From Thiosocius sp963753845 (GTDB taxonomy: Bacteria > Pseudomonadota > Gammaproteobacteria > Chromatiales > Chromatiaceae), in NCBI GenBank assembly GCA_963753845.1, contig CAVWEI010000034.1, forward strand, positions 7,784-71,783: 64,000 bases of DNA, read 5' to 3'. Position 1 is the stretch's first letter. Every line of letters starts with the position of its first letter. Made by a program: the position numbers and the translations under genes. The notes below the pieces were generated by a model. The model was not told the origin of the DNA and searched no databases. It worked only from the letters and a program-made list of their open reading frames with translations. Below are positions 28,241 through 36,506 of this stretch, one piece after another.

Positions 28241-29604
28241 AGAACAAGGGGTTTCAGGGAATACCGGGTCAGCTCAAAGATCGCCTCATCCAGCAGGCGC
28301 TGGAGCGGCGGACACGGCGGTTTGAGAAGGAAATGCGCGCGCAAGCCCCGGTTTCCGAAAGTGGCGGCAGCACGCTTGCGCCGGAAAGAAAGACCATTCC
28401 GGAAAAGTACTATCGGTTCAACCTGCATCCGGGCTACCAGCAATTGCGCATCGTCAAGGAGGGGGCGGCCAAACTGGGCATCGAAAGCCCGTTTTTCCGT
28501 GCCCATGAGGGTGTGGCGGACAGTCGTACCCGCATCGCCGATCGTGAATACTTGAACTATTCCAGCTACAACTACCTGGCATTGTCGGGCGAGCCCGGCG
28601 TCAACGCGGCAGCCAAGGCGGCGATTGACCGCTACGGGACCTCGGTTTCTGCCAGCCGACCGGTATCTGGTGAGCGGCTCGTCCATCGCGAATTGGAGCT
28701 CGCCCTGGCCCGGACGCACGGGGTAGAGGACTGCGCGGTTTTTGTCAGTGGGCACGCCACCAACGTCACTACGATCGGGCACCTGTTCGGCCCGAAAGAC
28801 CTGGTTGTACATGATGCCCTGATCCACAACAGTGTCCTGCAGGGGGTCCAGTTGTCCGGGGCCAGGCGCATGTCGTTTCCGCACAACGACTGGCGTGCGC
28901 TCGACGCCCTGCTGGCAGAGCAGCGCGCCGGATTCGAGCGGGTACTTGTTGTGATCGAAGGCATCTACAGCATGGATGGCGATTTTCCCGACCTGCCGAG
29001 TTTTGTCGAGGTAAAACAGCGCCACCGGGTCTTCCTGATGGTAGACGAGGCCCACTCTTTCGGCATCATGGGCAAGACGGGCATGGGGATCGCCGAGCAT
29101 TTCGGGGTCGCAGGGCGCGATGTGGATATCTGGATGGGGACCCTGAGCAAGGCGCTCGGCAGCTGTGGCGGCTATATCGCGGGTGAGTCTGCCCTGGTGG
29201 AGCATCTGAAGTTCGCCGCCCCCGGCTTCCTGTACAGCGTCGGAATGGCTCCTTCCGTGGCGGCGGCCGCGCTGGCGGCGCTCGAGCTGTTGCGGGCCGA
29301 ACCCCAAAGGGTGGCAGACCTGCAGGCACGCGGTCGATTGTTCCTGGAACTGGCGCGTGCAGCGGGCATCGATACGGGGCGCAGCGCGGGTTTGTCGGTG
29401 GTCCCTGCAATCACCGGCAGCTCCATCAAGGCGGCGCGTCTGGCAGATGCCATGTTTCGGCGTGGCATCAATGTTCAGCCCATCCTGTATCCGGCTGTGG
29501 AGGAGCGCGCCGCGCGGTTGCGCTTCTTCATGAGCTGTCAGCACTCTGAAGAGGATATCCGCACCACCGTTTCGGCCCTGGCCGAAGAGTTGGCTTTGCT
29601 TTGA
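28237..29604 (+). CDS. Alpha-oxoamine synthase (aminotransferase class I/II, PLP)
   Basis: A 455-residue fold-type I PLP enzyme of the alpha-oxoamine synthase family (serine palmitoyltransferase, BioF, KBL, fungal Fum8). The internal aldimine Lys305 lies in MGTLSKALGSCGGY, the cofactor Asp270 and His273 in VDEAHSFG, and the substrate region in SGHATNVTTIGHLF. The N-terminal 70 residues are an extension absent from BioF. The ATG overlaps the synthase stop by 4 bp, indicating matched amounts. The likely reaction is decarboxylative condensation of an amino acid with the acyl chain on the synthase carrier domain, releasing a 3-keto amino-lipid. That would replace the missing thioesterase; amino acid and chain length are unknown. 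Confidence 0.9.
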   Translation: MKNKGFQGIPGQLKDRLIQQALERRTRRFEKEMRAQAPVSESGGSTLAPERKTIPEKYYRFNLHPGYQQLRIVKEGAAKLGIESPFFRAHEGVADSRTRIADREYLNYSSYNYLALSGEPGVNAAAKAAIDRYGTSVSASRPVSGERLVHRELELALARTHGVEDCAVFVSGHATNVTTIGHLFGPKDLVVHDALIHNSVLQGVQLSGARRMSFPHNDWRALDALLAEQRAGFERVLVVIEGIYSMDGDFPDLPSFVEVKQRHRVFLMVDEAHSFGIMGKTGMGIAEHFGVAGRDVDIWMGTLSKALGSCGGYIAGESALVEHLKFAAPGFLYSVGMAPSVAAAALAALELLRAEPQRVADLQARGRLFLELARAAGIDTGRSAGLSVVPAITGSSIKAARLADAMFRRGINVQPILYPAVEERAARLRFFMSCQHSEEDIRTTVSALAEELALL

Positions 29605-29611
29605 GCGGTCC

Positions 29612-30442
29612 GTGACCCGGGTTCTGCTTTGTACCAGCGGGGGTCTGTACGGCTCTATGGTGATGGAGCGTCTGCTTGCTGACCCCGAAGTCGCGGTGGT
29701 TGGTATCGTCAAGTCCACACGCGTTCTGCATCCGGCCTATGGTTGGCTAAGGGGTGCCGTTGCCCAGATGCGCCGTAGCGGTCCCGCTTATACGCTTTAC
29801 CTGGGTTGTGCCACGACGTTCCCCGAGCTCCTTGGTCGCTGGTCCGGTGTGCCGACGGTCTCGATCAATGCCAGACGCCGAAGAATCCCGCTTTGCGCCA
29901 CCCGGGACATCAACGGTTCTGTCGAGCGCGGCTTCATAGCCGACTGCCGCCCCGATCTTCTGGTCAGCGCCTTTTTCAACCAGCGGATCGGATTGCAGGT
30001 TTGCCAACTACCGGTAGCGGGCGCCGTCAATATCCACCCCTCGCTGCTGCCGGCATTCAAGGGTGTGGATCCGGTGTTTTTCGCCCGACTGCATGGGGCA
30101 CCTTTCCTCGGAGTGACGGTGCATCGGGTGACCGAAGAGTTCGATAGAGGCCCTGTGCTGGCGCAGGCGGAGGTTGATGTGGACGCCGCCGCAAGTTTGC
30201 TTGCAGCCACAGCGAAGCTTTTCGTCCACGGTGCCGGGCTGTTGCTCGATTGCCTCCCTGGTATTTTGCGGGGCGAACCGGGGCAGGCGCAGGCAGCGGG
30301 CGGCAGTTACGATTCCTGGCCCACGCCGGAACAGGTAAACAGCTTTCTGCGGGGCGGTAATCGTCTGGTGCGTCTTGCCGACGCGGGCTTGCTGCGGCAG
30401 GGTGCTCTCGGTGTGTTGCTTGGGGACCGGCTGGAAAAATAG
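29612..30442 (+). CDS. Formyltransferase-fold protein
   Basis: A 276-residue protein of the methionyl-tRNA/GART formyltransferase superfamily. The N-formyl-folate site is visible as AVNIHPSLLPAFKGVDPV (Asn and His of the catalytic triad) and the Asp in EEFDRGPVLAQAEV. The last 60 residues are not Fmt-like, so it is not the housekeeping enzyme. The start is GTG 29612, eight bases after the oxoamine synthase. A natural role would be formylation of the amine created by that enzyme, giving an N-formyl amino-lipid. Sugar amine formylation is an alternative, as in viosamine formyltransferases. Confidence 0.8.
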   Translation: MTRVLLCTSGGLYGSMVMERLLADPEVAVVGIVKSTRVLHPAYGWLRGAVAQMRRSGPAYTLYLGCATTFPELLGRWSGVPTVSINARRRRIPLCATRDINGSVERGFIADCRPDLLVSAFFNQRIGLQVCQLPVAGAVNIHPSLLPAFKGVDPVFFARLHGAPFLGVTVHRVTEEFDRGPVLAQAEVDVDAAASLLAATAKLFVHGAGLLLDCLPGILRGEPGQAQAAGGSYDSWPTPEQVNSFLRGGNRLVRLADAGLLRQGALGVLLGDRLEK

Positions 30443-30518
30443 AAAACGGTACCAGGCCGACACCCGGGAGAACGGCGGCAGGTGCCCTATGCGGCGGTTC
30501 GGCTTGCGTGGAACGGGT

Positions 30519-32075
30519 TCATCCCATAGTCCCCAGGCCCGCTGCATCGATCAGGGCTGCGCCGAGATCCTCGACAGCGAGATCCCGACGCCCGGTTGTG
30601 CCGGTACCCTGACGCCAAATCAGATAATCGGTACGGCCATCCGTGTAGCCCAGGTTCGCGTAGACCTGCGGCATGCTCGGCACATGATCACCAAACCAGC
30701 ACAGCAGGCCGTCTCGCGGCTGTTTCGACAGTATTCCGGTCAGCTCGTCAAGCATGGTGTCGGCGTTTTCGAGGTGGCGGAGATACACCGTCAGATCCTC
30801 GAACCCGTCAGCCGGCGGCGTCGTGTAAAGGCGCTCCGTATCGCCCGGTGCGACCTGCTCCAGATGCAGGGGGCCATGGTTCTCCATTGTGATGGCGAAG
30901 ATGAACAGCGGCCGATCCGAGTCGGCGAGCAGGTCCCCGATTGCCCGCGTGACCGCTGCGTCACAGATATATGGGCCGCAGGTCTCCTGGGGGTCGAAGT
31001 GACGCACGTCGATGAAATTGTCGAAACCCAGCAGAGGAAACACGCGGTCGCGGGAAAAGAAGCTCGCCGGGTGGGGATGGATGCATATCGTCCGGTAACC
31101 CAAGGCGCGCAGAAAAGAGGCCAGCGAGGGGATGGGCTGGCGTACATAGCGCCGGTAGGGGTTGAACTGGTGCACGCCAAGTTGGTTCGCGGAAATACCC
31201 GTGAGAAAGCCGAACTCGGTGCGCATGGTATTGGCACCCCAGGCCGGTACGTCCAGGTGCCCCCGCAATCCGGCTCTGGCGCTGCACTCGAAGTGCGCGA
31301 GGATTTGCGGTCTCACGGTGTCCAGCAGCCGTCGCGCATCAAAGAAGGACTCGCTCTGCACCGCCACGATGTGTGGCAGTTCATCTTGGGTGACGGAATC
31401 AGGGATATTCCCCGGTCCCACGCTCCTCTGGAAGGGGGATTTCACCGGGGACGGGGGCTGAGACCGTTCCAGCCGCCAGTACAGCCACAGGCTGGCAGCG
31501 AGGCCCAGTTCGCTCAAGTCCAATTCCGGTTTCAGCGTCGGGACAGGGGCGGCGCGCCCGGCGATGCGTATCATCAGCATTCCCGTAATCGACCCACCGG
31601 CGGCCAGAACCAGAAATGCGGTCCAGCCGGTGTAGATTGGCAGCGCCGGTTCCAGCCACAGGCCCAGGTAGAGACTCAGCCCGACCGCTGTGATGCCCGC
31701 CAGCGCCTGCCGCACGTCAAGAAACGGCAGGTAAAGGCGAGGGTGCCGGAAGGCCTGACTGAACAGGCCAAAGTCACTGAACAGGAAGGGTTCCTGCAAC
31801 GCGCGGTACTTGGCATTGTTCACCAGTACCACCACCAGGGCGCCGGCCAGGCCCAGGCCGGCAGCGAACACGGGCCGTTGACTGAGCAGCATCAGCAGGT
31901 TGAATGCGAGGGTCCATAGCCCGAACTGCAGGACCCAGGCAGAGGCCGGACGCGTCCTGCCTTCGCCTCGTGGCTGGATCAGGGTCTCGAGCGGCAGGGT
32001 CAGAAGCCCGCCGGCGAGCCAGGCTGACAAGGCCCACGCCAGACCCGTGGTCAGACCACCGGGTATAGCCGGCAC
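30519..32075 (-). CDS. LtaS/sulfatase-fold membrane phosphotransferase-like protein
   Basis: A 518-residue inner-membrane enzyme with about five N-terminal membrane segments (first LAWALSAWLAGGLLTLPL) and a periplasmic alkaline-phosphatase/sulfatase domain. That domain has IVAVQSESFFDARRL (metal Glu), the nucleophile Thr in WGANTMRTEFGFLTG, MENHGP and CWFGDHVPSMPQ. This is the layout of lipoteichoic acid synthase, OpgB and EptA-type enzymes, which move phospho-alcohol headgroups from phospholipids. It may decorate the capsule or its lipid with phosphoglycerol or phosphoethanolamine. GTG 32075 is taken as start, 5 bp beyond the SDR stop; longer starts would overlap the SDR gene. Its end faces the formyltransferase gene 76 bp away. 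Confidence 0.8.
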   Translation of the reverse strand: MPAIPGGLTTGLAWALSAWLAGGLLTLPLETLIQPRGEGRTRPASAWVLQFGLWTLAFNLLMLLSQRPVFAAGLGLAGALVVVLVNNAKYRALQEPFLFSDFGLFSQAFRHPRLYLPFLDVRQALAGITAVGLSLYLGLWLEPALPIYTGWTAFLVLAAGGSITGMLMIRIAGRAAPVPTLKPELDLSELGLAASLWLYWRLERSQPPSPVKSPFQRSVGPGNIPDSVTQDELPHIVAVQSESFFDARRLLDTVRPQILAHFECSARAGLRGHLDVPAWGANTMRTEFGFLTGISANQLGVHQFNPYRRYVRQPIPSLASFLRALGYRTICIHPHPASFFSRDRVFPLLGFDNFIDVRHFDPQETCGPYICDAAVTRAIGDLLADSDRPLFIFAITMENHGPLHLEQVAPGDTERLYTTPPADGFEDLTVYLRHLENADTMLDELTGILSKQPRDGLLCWFGDHVPSMPQVYANLGYTDGRTDYLIWRQGTGTTGRRDLAVEDLGAALIDAAGLGTMG

Positions 32076-32079
32076 GGCG

Positions 32080-32883
32080 TCACACCCCTGAGACCGGGTG
32101 GTCGCCGCCGTAGCCCATCCGGCGCAACAGCCAAATTGACAGGTCCGGCGGCAAAACCGACAGCCACCACATACCCCAGCTAAGCGGCGCGGGAAAGGCG
32201 ATGCGCGCACGGTTGCGCCTCAGCCCCTGGTGGATAAGATGCGCCGCCCGGTCTGCAGAAATCATCAATGGTCTTGGACCCGGGAAACGATCACTCATCG
32301 CCGTTGCAACGAAGCCGGGCAGCACGACATTTACCGCGATGCCCTGCGGGATCAGCCAGCCCCGGAGCGCTTCGCCGTAGGCCTTGAGCCCGGCCTTGCT
32401 GGCGCAGTAGCTGGGCGTTGCAGGCAGCCCAAAATAGGCGGACAGGGAACTGATCAGAGCGATCTGACCGCTTCTGCGTCGACGCATCGTCGGCAGCAGG
32501 GCCTGAGTGATGGTGATCGCCGCACCGAGGTTGATGTCAAGCACGGCTTGCGTGGCCGTTGGGCTCTCTCCCTCGTCGGAGCTGCCTAGATTGCTGGTCA
32601 CCCCGGCGTTGAGTATCGCCAGGTCCGGCGGTGGTTGGCTCTGGAGTTCCCGCAGCCAGGACTGCAGGCCTGGCTGATCAGCGAGATCGAGGCAAAAGGT
32701 GCGGACCTCGGCGCCGCGTTTTTCGCAGCGCCTGGACAGTTCTTCGAGCTTGCCCGGATCCCGTCCATGGAGAATGAGGGTACGCCCGGGAGCGGCGTAT
32801 TTCTTCGCCAGAGCAACGCCTATGCCTCCGGTGGCCCCGGTGATCAGGACACTTTGTGGCGACTGCAGCGTGCGCCGTTTCAT
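32080..32883 (-). CDS. Short-chain dehydrogenase/reductase
   Basis: A 267-residue classical SDR with NAD(P)-binding TGATGGIG near the N-terminus, ILNAG, the catalytic Ser in ALISSLSAYFG and the YCASK Tyr-Lys pair. The C-terminal 40 residues are hydrophobic (SWGMWWLSVLPPDLSIWLL) and could lie on or in the membrane, as in 3-ketosphinganine reductases. Its ATG overlaps the stop of the KpsS-like gene by 4 bp. Reduction of the 3-keto amino-lipid from the oxoamine synthase would be a consistent role; this is inference from context and the lipid-like tail. Confidence 0.85.
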   Translation of the reverse strand: MKRRTLQSPQSVLITGATGGIGVALAKKYAAPGRTLILHGRDPGKLEELSRRCEKRGAEVRTFCLDLADQPGLQSWLRELQSQPPPDLAILNAGVTSNLGSSDEGESPTATQAVLDINLGAAITITQALLPTMRRRRSGQIALISSLSAYFGLPATPSYCASKAGLKAYGEALRGWLIPQGIAVNVVLPGFVATAMSDRFPGPRPLMISADRAAHLIHQGLRRNRARIAFPAPLSWGMWWLSVLPPDLSIWLLRRMGYGGDHPVSGV

Positions 32884-34151
32884 CTGCAGGCCTCGCTACT
32901 GCGAGGCGGCAGCTGTGGAGGGGCGAAACGCTCCATGAGCCTCTGCAATGGCGAGACCGGCGCGAGCAAGCGGTCACAGTTGGCGATGGCCATACGGATG
33001 CCGCCATTGGTATAGAAGTCCCCGTTGACCTGCGTGGTATGGATCACCGTGTTTCGGAAGGCCTGAAACAGGTGGCGATCCGGTCGCGTGTGATGTTCCC
33101 AGAATTCCTGGAGGCGACCGCCGAAGGTGAGCCCGGGAAGATCATAGATCGCCGTGCCCAACACCACCGTGGGGCAGCGATGCGCGAGGGCGCTCATGCC
33201 GGCGGTACTGTTCACCGTGATCATGCCCGAGGCGTGATCGATAAGGTCTGGCAGGTTTCCGGTCTCGAGGTAGAGGACCCGTCCCGCGATTTCCAGCTCA
33301 CGTTCCAGCCTGGTGATGATCGAGGAATAGTCCACCAGGCCGGTATCGAGTGGGTGGTTCTTGATCACCAGCCGGGTATCGCGGGGCGCATTGGCGGCAA
33401 AGGAGTGCAGCACTGTATCGATGAGCTGGGGCATGCCGCCGTAACGGGAGTTGAGTGTGATCTGGGTATCGCCGTTGAGTTGCAGCGGCAGCAGATAGTA
33501 GGGCCGCCCGGCGGCGAGCAGGTCGTGGATCCGCCGTTCATCGCGGCGGCGATACCAGGGCAGCCTGCTGAACCGCCTGATCCAGCCCGCATATTCGGTC
33601 GGTGCCGTGTAGGGCCGGTGGGTCCGGTAGCCGCGGTACAACAACGGGTTGATGGCATTCGCCAGATGGTAGGCCAGGTCATGTGCTGCGCGTACACGGA
33701 TGTCGGTGGGCGCGGGTTCCCCGTTGCGGTGACGCGGCAGGGTCGGGTCCACCTCCAGGTACCAGGCGGGATCGCGGGGCAATGGTGATTCTGCATTGAC
33801 CCCGCCACGTTCGAGGGTCAGCCAGTTCGGGCGGAAATAACCCTCCTCGAAGACATGCACCCGGATTCCGCTCTTCTGAGCGAGTTCGATGGCCTGTCGA
33901 TGGACCGGACGCCGGCTGCCGAAAAGCACGAGATCGGTGAAGTCATGCTGCGCGAACTGACGCTCGACGAAATCATTGAGCGAAGACGCGTCGCCGCGGA
34001 AACTCAAGGCCCGTCTTCGTCCCCAGTATGCCGCATCACCGCCGCAGAAGTTCAATCTGGATACGTGTTCGCCTGCCGCACGCAGATGGTCACCCAGGCG
34101 GGCGAAGAAGGGACTTGCAACGCCCTGCAGGAAAAGAAAACGGCGAGTCAT
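32880..34151 (-). CDS. KpsS-like capsule polysaccharide biosynthesis protein
   Basis: A 423-residue protein of the capsule KpsS/LipB family, beta-Kdo transferases that build the short Kdo linker between lipid and polysaccharide in ABC-exported capsules. Family motifs visible are FLFLQGVASPFFARLGDHL at the N-terminus, HVFEEGYFRPNWLTLE, the conserved RLVIKNHPLDTG, and MITVNSTAGMSALAH near the C-terminus. It is the first gene of a leftward trio. No KpsC partner is in this window, although capsule loci normally have both; it may lie outside. Presence of this gene is the best clue that the exported glycan is lipid-anchored. Confidence 0.88.
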   Translation of the reverse strand: MTRRFLFLQGVASPFFARLGDHLRAAGEHVSRLNFCGGDAAYWGRRRALSFRGDASSLNDFVERQFAQHDFTDLVLFGSRRPVHRQAIELAQKSGIRVHVFEEGYFRPNWLTLERGGVNAESPLPRDPAWYLEVDPTLPRHRNGEPAPTDIRVRAAHDLAYHLANAINPLLYRGYRTHRPYTAPTEYAGWIRRFSRLPWYRRRDERRIHDLLAAGRPYYLLPLQLNGDTQITLNSRYGGMPQLIDTVLHSFAANAPRDTRLVIKNHPLDTGLVDYSSIITRLERELEIAGRVLYLETGNLPDLIDHASGMITVNSTAGMSALAHRCPTVVLGTAIYDLPGLTFGGRLQEFWEHHTRPDRHLFQAFRNTVIHTTQVNGDFYTNGGIRMAIANCDRLLAPVSPLQRLMERFAPPQLPPRSSEACR

Positions 34152-34681
34152 GCGGTAACCTGCCAGCCCATCAGGCCCTCGCCAGCGTGGGCTGCAGGAT
34201 CGGGGCGGAGACAGGGCGATTTGAGCCGCGGGTTCCTGGAAGGCCTGTCGATATTTTCCCCCGCGGGTGGCCCGAATGCCTCAACGGGGGCAAGGCTGCG
34301 CTGGCGTCTGTCGTCATCTGGGATTCCCTTGCCCGGCTGGGGTGCGCGCGAGGCGTGTTTCAATACTGTTGCCGATAATGATATGCGCCACGCGACGAAT
34401 TCGAATTGGGCGCGAATCGCGCGAGAGTTTAACAGTGTCCACGCGGATTTGGGCACATGGCCGGTGATCGCCGCCGTTCGTTCCCGCCGTCACTGGGCGT
34501 GCGCATTTAAATACCGCGCTTACATCTGTATACTCTCACCACTTGTCCGAACGGGGCGGACCGGTACCAAGGTTCCCTGGCTTGGCAAGTCGCTGCACAT
34601 CCCGTGGCGGCATATCCCCCTGTGTAGAAGGTCGGGCAGTGTGCCCGTTCCGTCCGGGTCGTGAGTGAGGACTGAATCTGC
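34152..34681. other. 530 bp divergent intergenic region of the capsule locus
   Basis: This lies between the leftward KpsS-like gene and the rightward lipoprotein and transport genes, so it should hold both promoters. I looked for a JUMPstart/ops element (GGCGGTAG core) and did not see one. No gene or RNA is supported. Confidence 0.4.
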
Positions 34682-35065
34682 ATGCTGCCATACTTGTATC
34701 GCATTGTTCTGCGCCTATTGTCTGCACTGATAGTTGCAAGTCTGGCGGGCTGTGCGTCGATGTCCGCTCTTTTGCCAAGTCGCAACACGCAGGATGCAAC
34801 GCAAACGCCGGCAATTGCGGCAGTGTCGCAAGACCCCGAGGCACAAGTCCTGGCCAGGCTGGGCAGCTTGACCGCGGGCGAACAGATCCTGTTGTCGGGC
34901 GGGGTGCGCGCGGTCAGCGACGCGCCATACGAAGCGGCCAGTGGGCGACCCTGCCGTTGGGTGAGCCTCAGCTACCCCGACACCCTGGCCACGCGGCGGC
35001 TTGCCTGCGGGCTGGAGGGAGGGTGGCAGTGGGTGCCCTCGGTGACGGCAGATATCGCCAATTGA
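34682..35065 (+). CDS. Putative capsule-locus lipoprotein
   Basis: A 127-residue secreted lipoprotein. Residues 1-24 form a signal peptide ending in the lipobox VASLAGC, so it should be acylated on that Cys; the +2 residue is Ala, consistent with outer-membrane sorting. The mature part is small, with a C-terminal segment SGRPCRWVSLSYPD and two Cys that could form a disulfide, loosely like 17 kDa surface antigens. It starts the transport operon, 17 bp before the permease. No function is assigned. Confidence 0.75.
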   Translation: MLPYLYRIVLRLLSALIVASLAGCASMSALLPSRNTQDATQTPAIAAVSQDPEAQVLARLGSLTAGEQILLSGGVRAVSDAPYEAASGRPCRWVSLSYPDTLATRRLACGLEGGWQWVPSVTADIAN

Positions 35066-35082
35066 AGCCAAGGGCCGGGTGA

Positions 35083-35862
35083 ATGTCTTTTACCAAGGGA
35101 TTGGCCATCCAGCGTCGGGTCGTCCATGCGGTCATGTTGCGGGAGGTTCGCACGCGTTTCGGCCGCAACCAGCTTGGCTATCTGTGGGCATTCGCCGAAC
35201 CGCTGTTCTGGGTGCTCACATTTTCCGGCATCCACATCGCGATGGGTTCGACGCCGCCGGACGGCATGGACATGCTTCCCTTTTTCGCAACCGGGATCAT
35301 CACTTTTATCCTGTTTCGCAGCACCGTCACACATTGCATGGCATCGATCGTCGGCAATCGAAGCCTGCTTTTCTATCCCCAGGTCCGACCGCTGGACATC
35401 GCCCTGGGCCGCGCGCTTCTGGAGGCAGCCACGCTCGTGACGGTATTCGTGGGGCTGCTGGCAGGCAATGCCCTGCTGCAGGGCGAACTGCAGGTCGACA
35501 GCCCGGTTCGTGTCCTTGCCGGCCTGACCCTGGCCTGGTTGCTTGGGGTGGGTCTGGGCATGTTTCTGATGGGCCTGGGCCTCTTTTTTCCGGCTACAGA
35601 ACGTCTCGTGCCAATTTTGCTTCGCCCGCTTTTTCTGATCTCGGGGCTGTTTTTCACCGCCAATGATCTGCCGACCGAGGTTCGTGAACTGCTTTTGTAC
35701 AATCCGGTGATGCATACTATCGAATTGGTGCGCGATGGCTGGTTCCGGGAATATCAGGCGCATTACCTCGATGTGCCCTACCTGCTGGCCTGGATCCTGG
35801 TGCTTGGCTATCTCGGCCTGCTGTTTGAGCGATTCGCGCGTCGGCGTATGGAACTGACATGA
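35083..35862 (+). CDS. ABC-2 type polysaccharide export permease (KpsM/Wzm-like)
   Basis: A 259-residue inner-membrane permease that carries lipid-linked capsular polysaccharide with its ATPase. It has about six membrane segments and family-like stretches: LREVRTRFGRNQLGYLWAFA near residue 15, PFFATGIITFILFRSTV in the first third, YNPVMHTIELVRDGWF near the end. Length is typical of KpsM. Its stop overlaps the ATPase start by 4 bp. Confidence 0.93.
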   Translation: MSFTKGLAIQRRVVHAVMLREVRTRFGRNQLGYLWAFAEPLFWVLTFSGIHIAMGSTPPDGMDMLPFFATGIITFILFRSTVTHCMASIVGNRSLLFYPQVRPLDIALGRALLEAATLVTVFVGLLAGNALLQGELQVDSPVRVLAGLTLAWLLGVGLGMFLMGLGLFFPATERLVPILLRPLFLISGLFFTANDLPTEVRELLLYNPVMHTIELVRDGWFREYQAHYLDVPYLLAWILVLGYLGLLFERFARRRMELT

Positions 35863-36506
35863 TCGAATTGGTCAATATCTCCAAACATTACGCCACGAAC
35901 AGCGGTGTACACCAGGTCCTCAACAACGTCTCCCTGACCATCCCGACCGACCAGAGTATCGGTATTCTGGGTCACAATGGGGCGGGAAAGTCCACCCTGC
36001 TGCGTCTGGTGGCCGGCATCGAGTCGCCAGACGTGGGCCAAGTGATTCGTCATGTGCGGGTTTCATGGCCAATCGGCTTCGCAGGTGGATTTCATTCGAA
36101 TCTCACCGGTGAAGAGAACCTTAGGTTCGTGTCGCGAATCTATGGCGCGGACCCGTCCGAGGTGGCCGTAAAGGTAAGGGAGTTCGCGGAATTGGGCGAA
36201 TATTTCGACATGCCGCTGCGCACCTATTCGAGCGGCATGCGTGCACGGCTCGCTTTCGGCCTCAGCATGGCGATCGATTTCCAGGTCTATCTGATCGACG
36301 AGGTGATCGCGGTCGGTGACAAGCCGTTCCAGGACAAGTGCAGGGCGACGTTGAGCGCGAGGCGCGACCGCTCCTCGGTGATTATCGTTTCACACAATAT
36401 GCAGACCATAAGGCAGTTTTCCGACCGTTGTGCCGTACTCAGTGGTGGTAATCTCACGCTCTTCGACAGCGTCGATGAGGCGGCCCAGGTGTACGAGGCG
36501 GCGTGA
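35859..36506 (+). CDS. ABC polysaccharide export ATPase (KpsT-like)
   Basis: A 215-residue ATPase pairing with the permease. Walker A is GHNGAGKST, the ABC signature region is YSSGMRARLAFGLSM, Walker B is YLIDEVIAVGD and the switch His is in IIVSHNM. It is short and lacks the C-terminal carbohydrate-binding domain of O-antigen Wzt proteins. It is therefore of the KpsT type used for capsules whose glycan is recognised through its lipid linker, not its tip. TGATG overlap joins it to the next gene. Confidence 0.94.
   Translation: MIELVNISKHYATNSGVHQVLNNVSLTIPTDQSIGILGHNGAGKSTLLRLVAGIESPDVGQVIRHVRVSWPIGFAGGFHSNLTGEENLRFVSRIYGADPSEVAVKVREFAELGEYFDMPLRTYSSGMRARLAFGLSMAIDFQVYLIDEVIAVGDKPFQDKCRATLSARRDRSSVIIVSHNMQTIRQFSDRCAVLSGGNLTLFDSVDEAAQVYEAA

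Noticed and set aside
27844..29718. A 624-codon minus-strand frame across the oxoamine synthase
   Set aside because: Shadow of a GC-rich gene with clear PLP motifs on the plus strand.
29612..30442. Housekeeping methionyl-tRNA formyltransferase
   Set aside because: The C-terminal tRNA-binding domain is absent and the context is a capsule/lipid cluster.
30375..31919. A 514-codon plus-strand frame across the LtaS-like gene
   Set aside because: The opposite strand has membrane segments and metal-binding motifs; this frame is rich in Gln/Arg/His with no domain.
34152..34681. Search for a JUMPstart/ops element before the transport operon
   Set aside because: No GGCGGTAG-type core was found in this gap.
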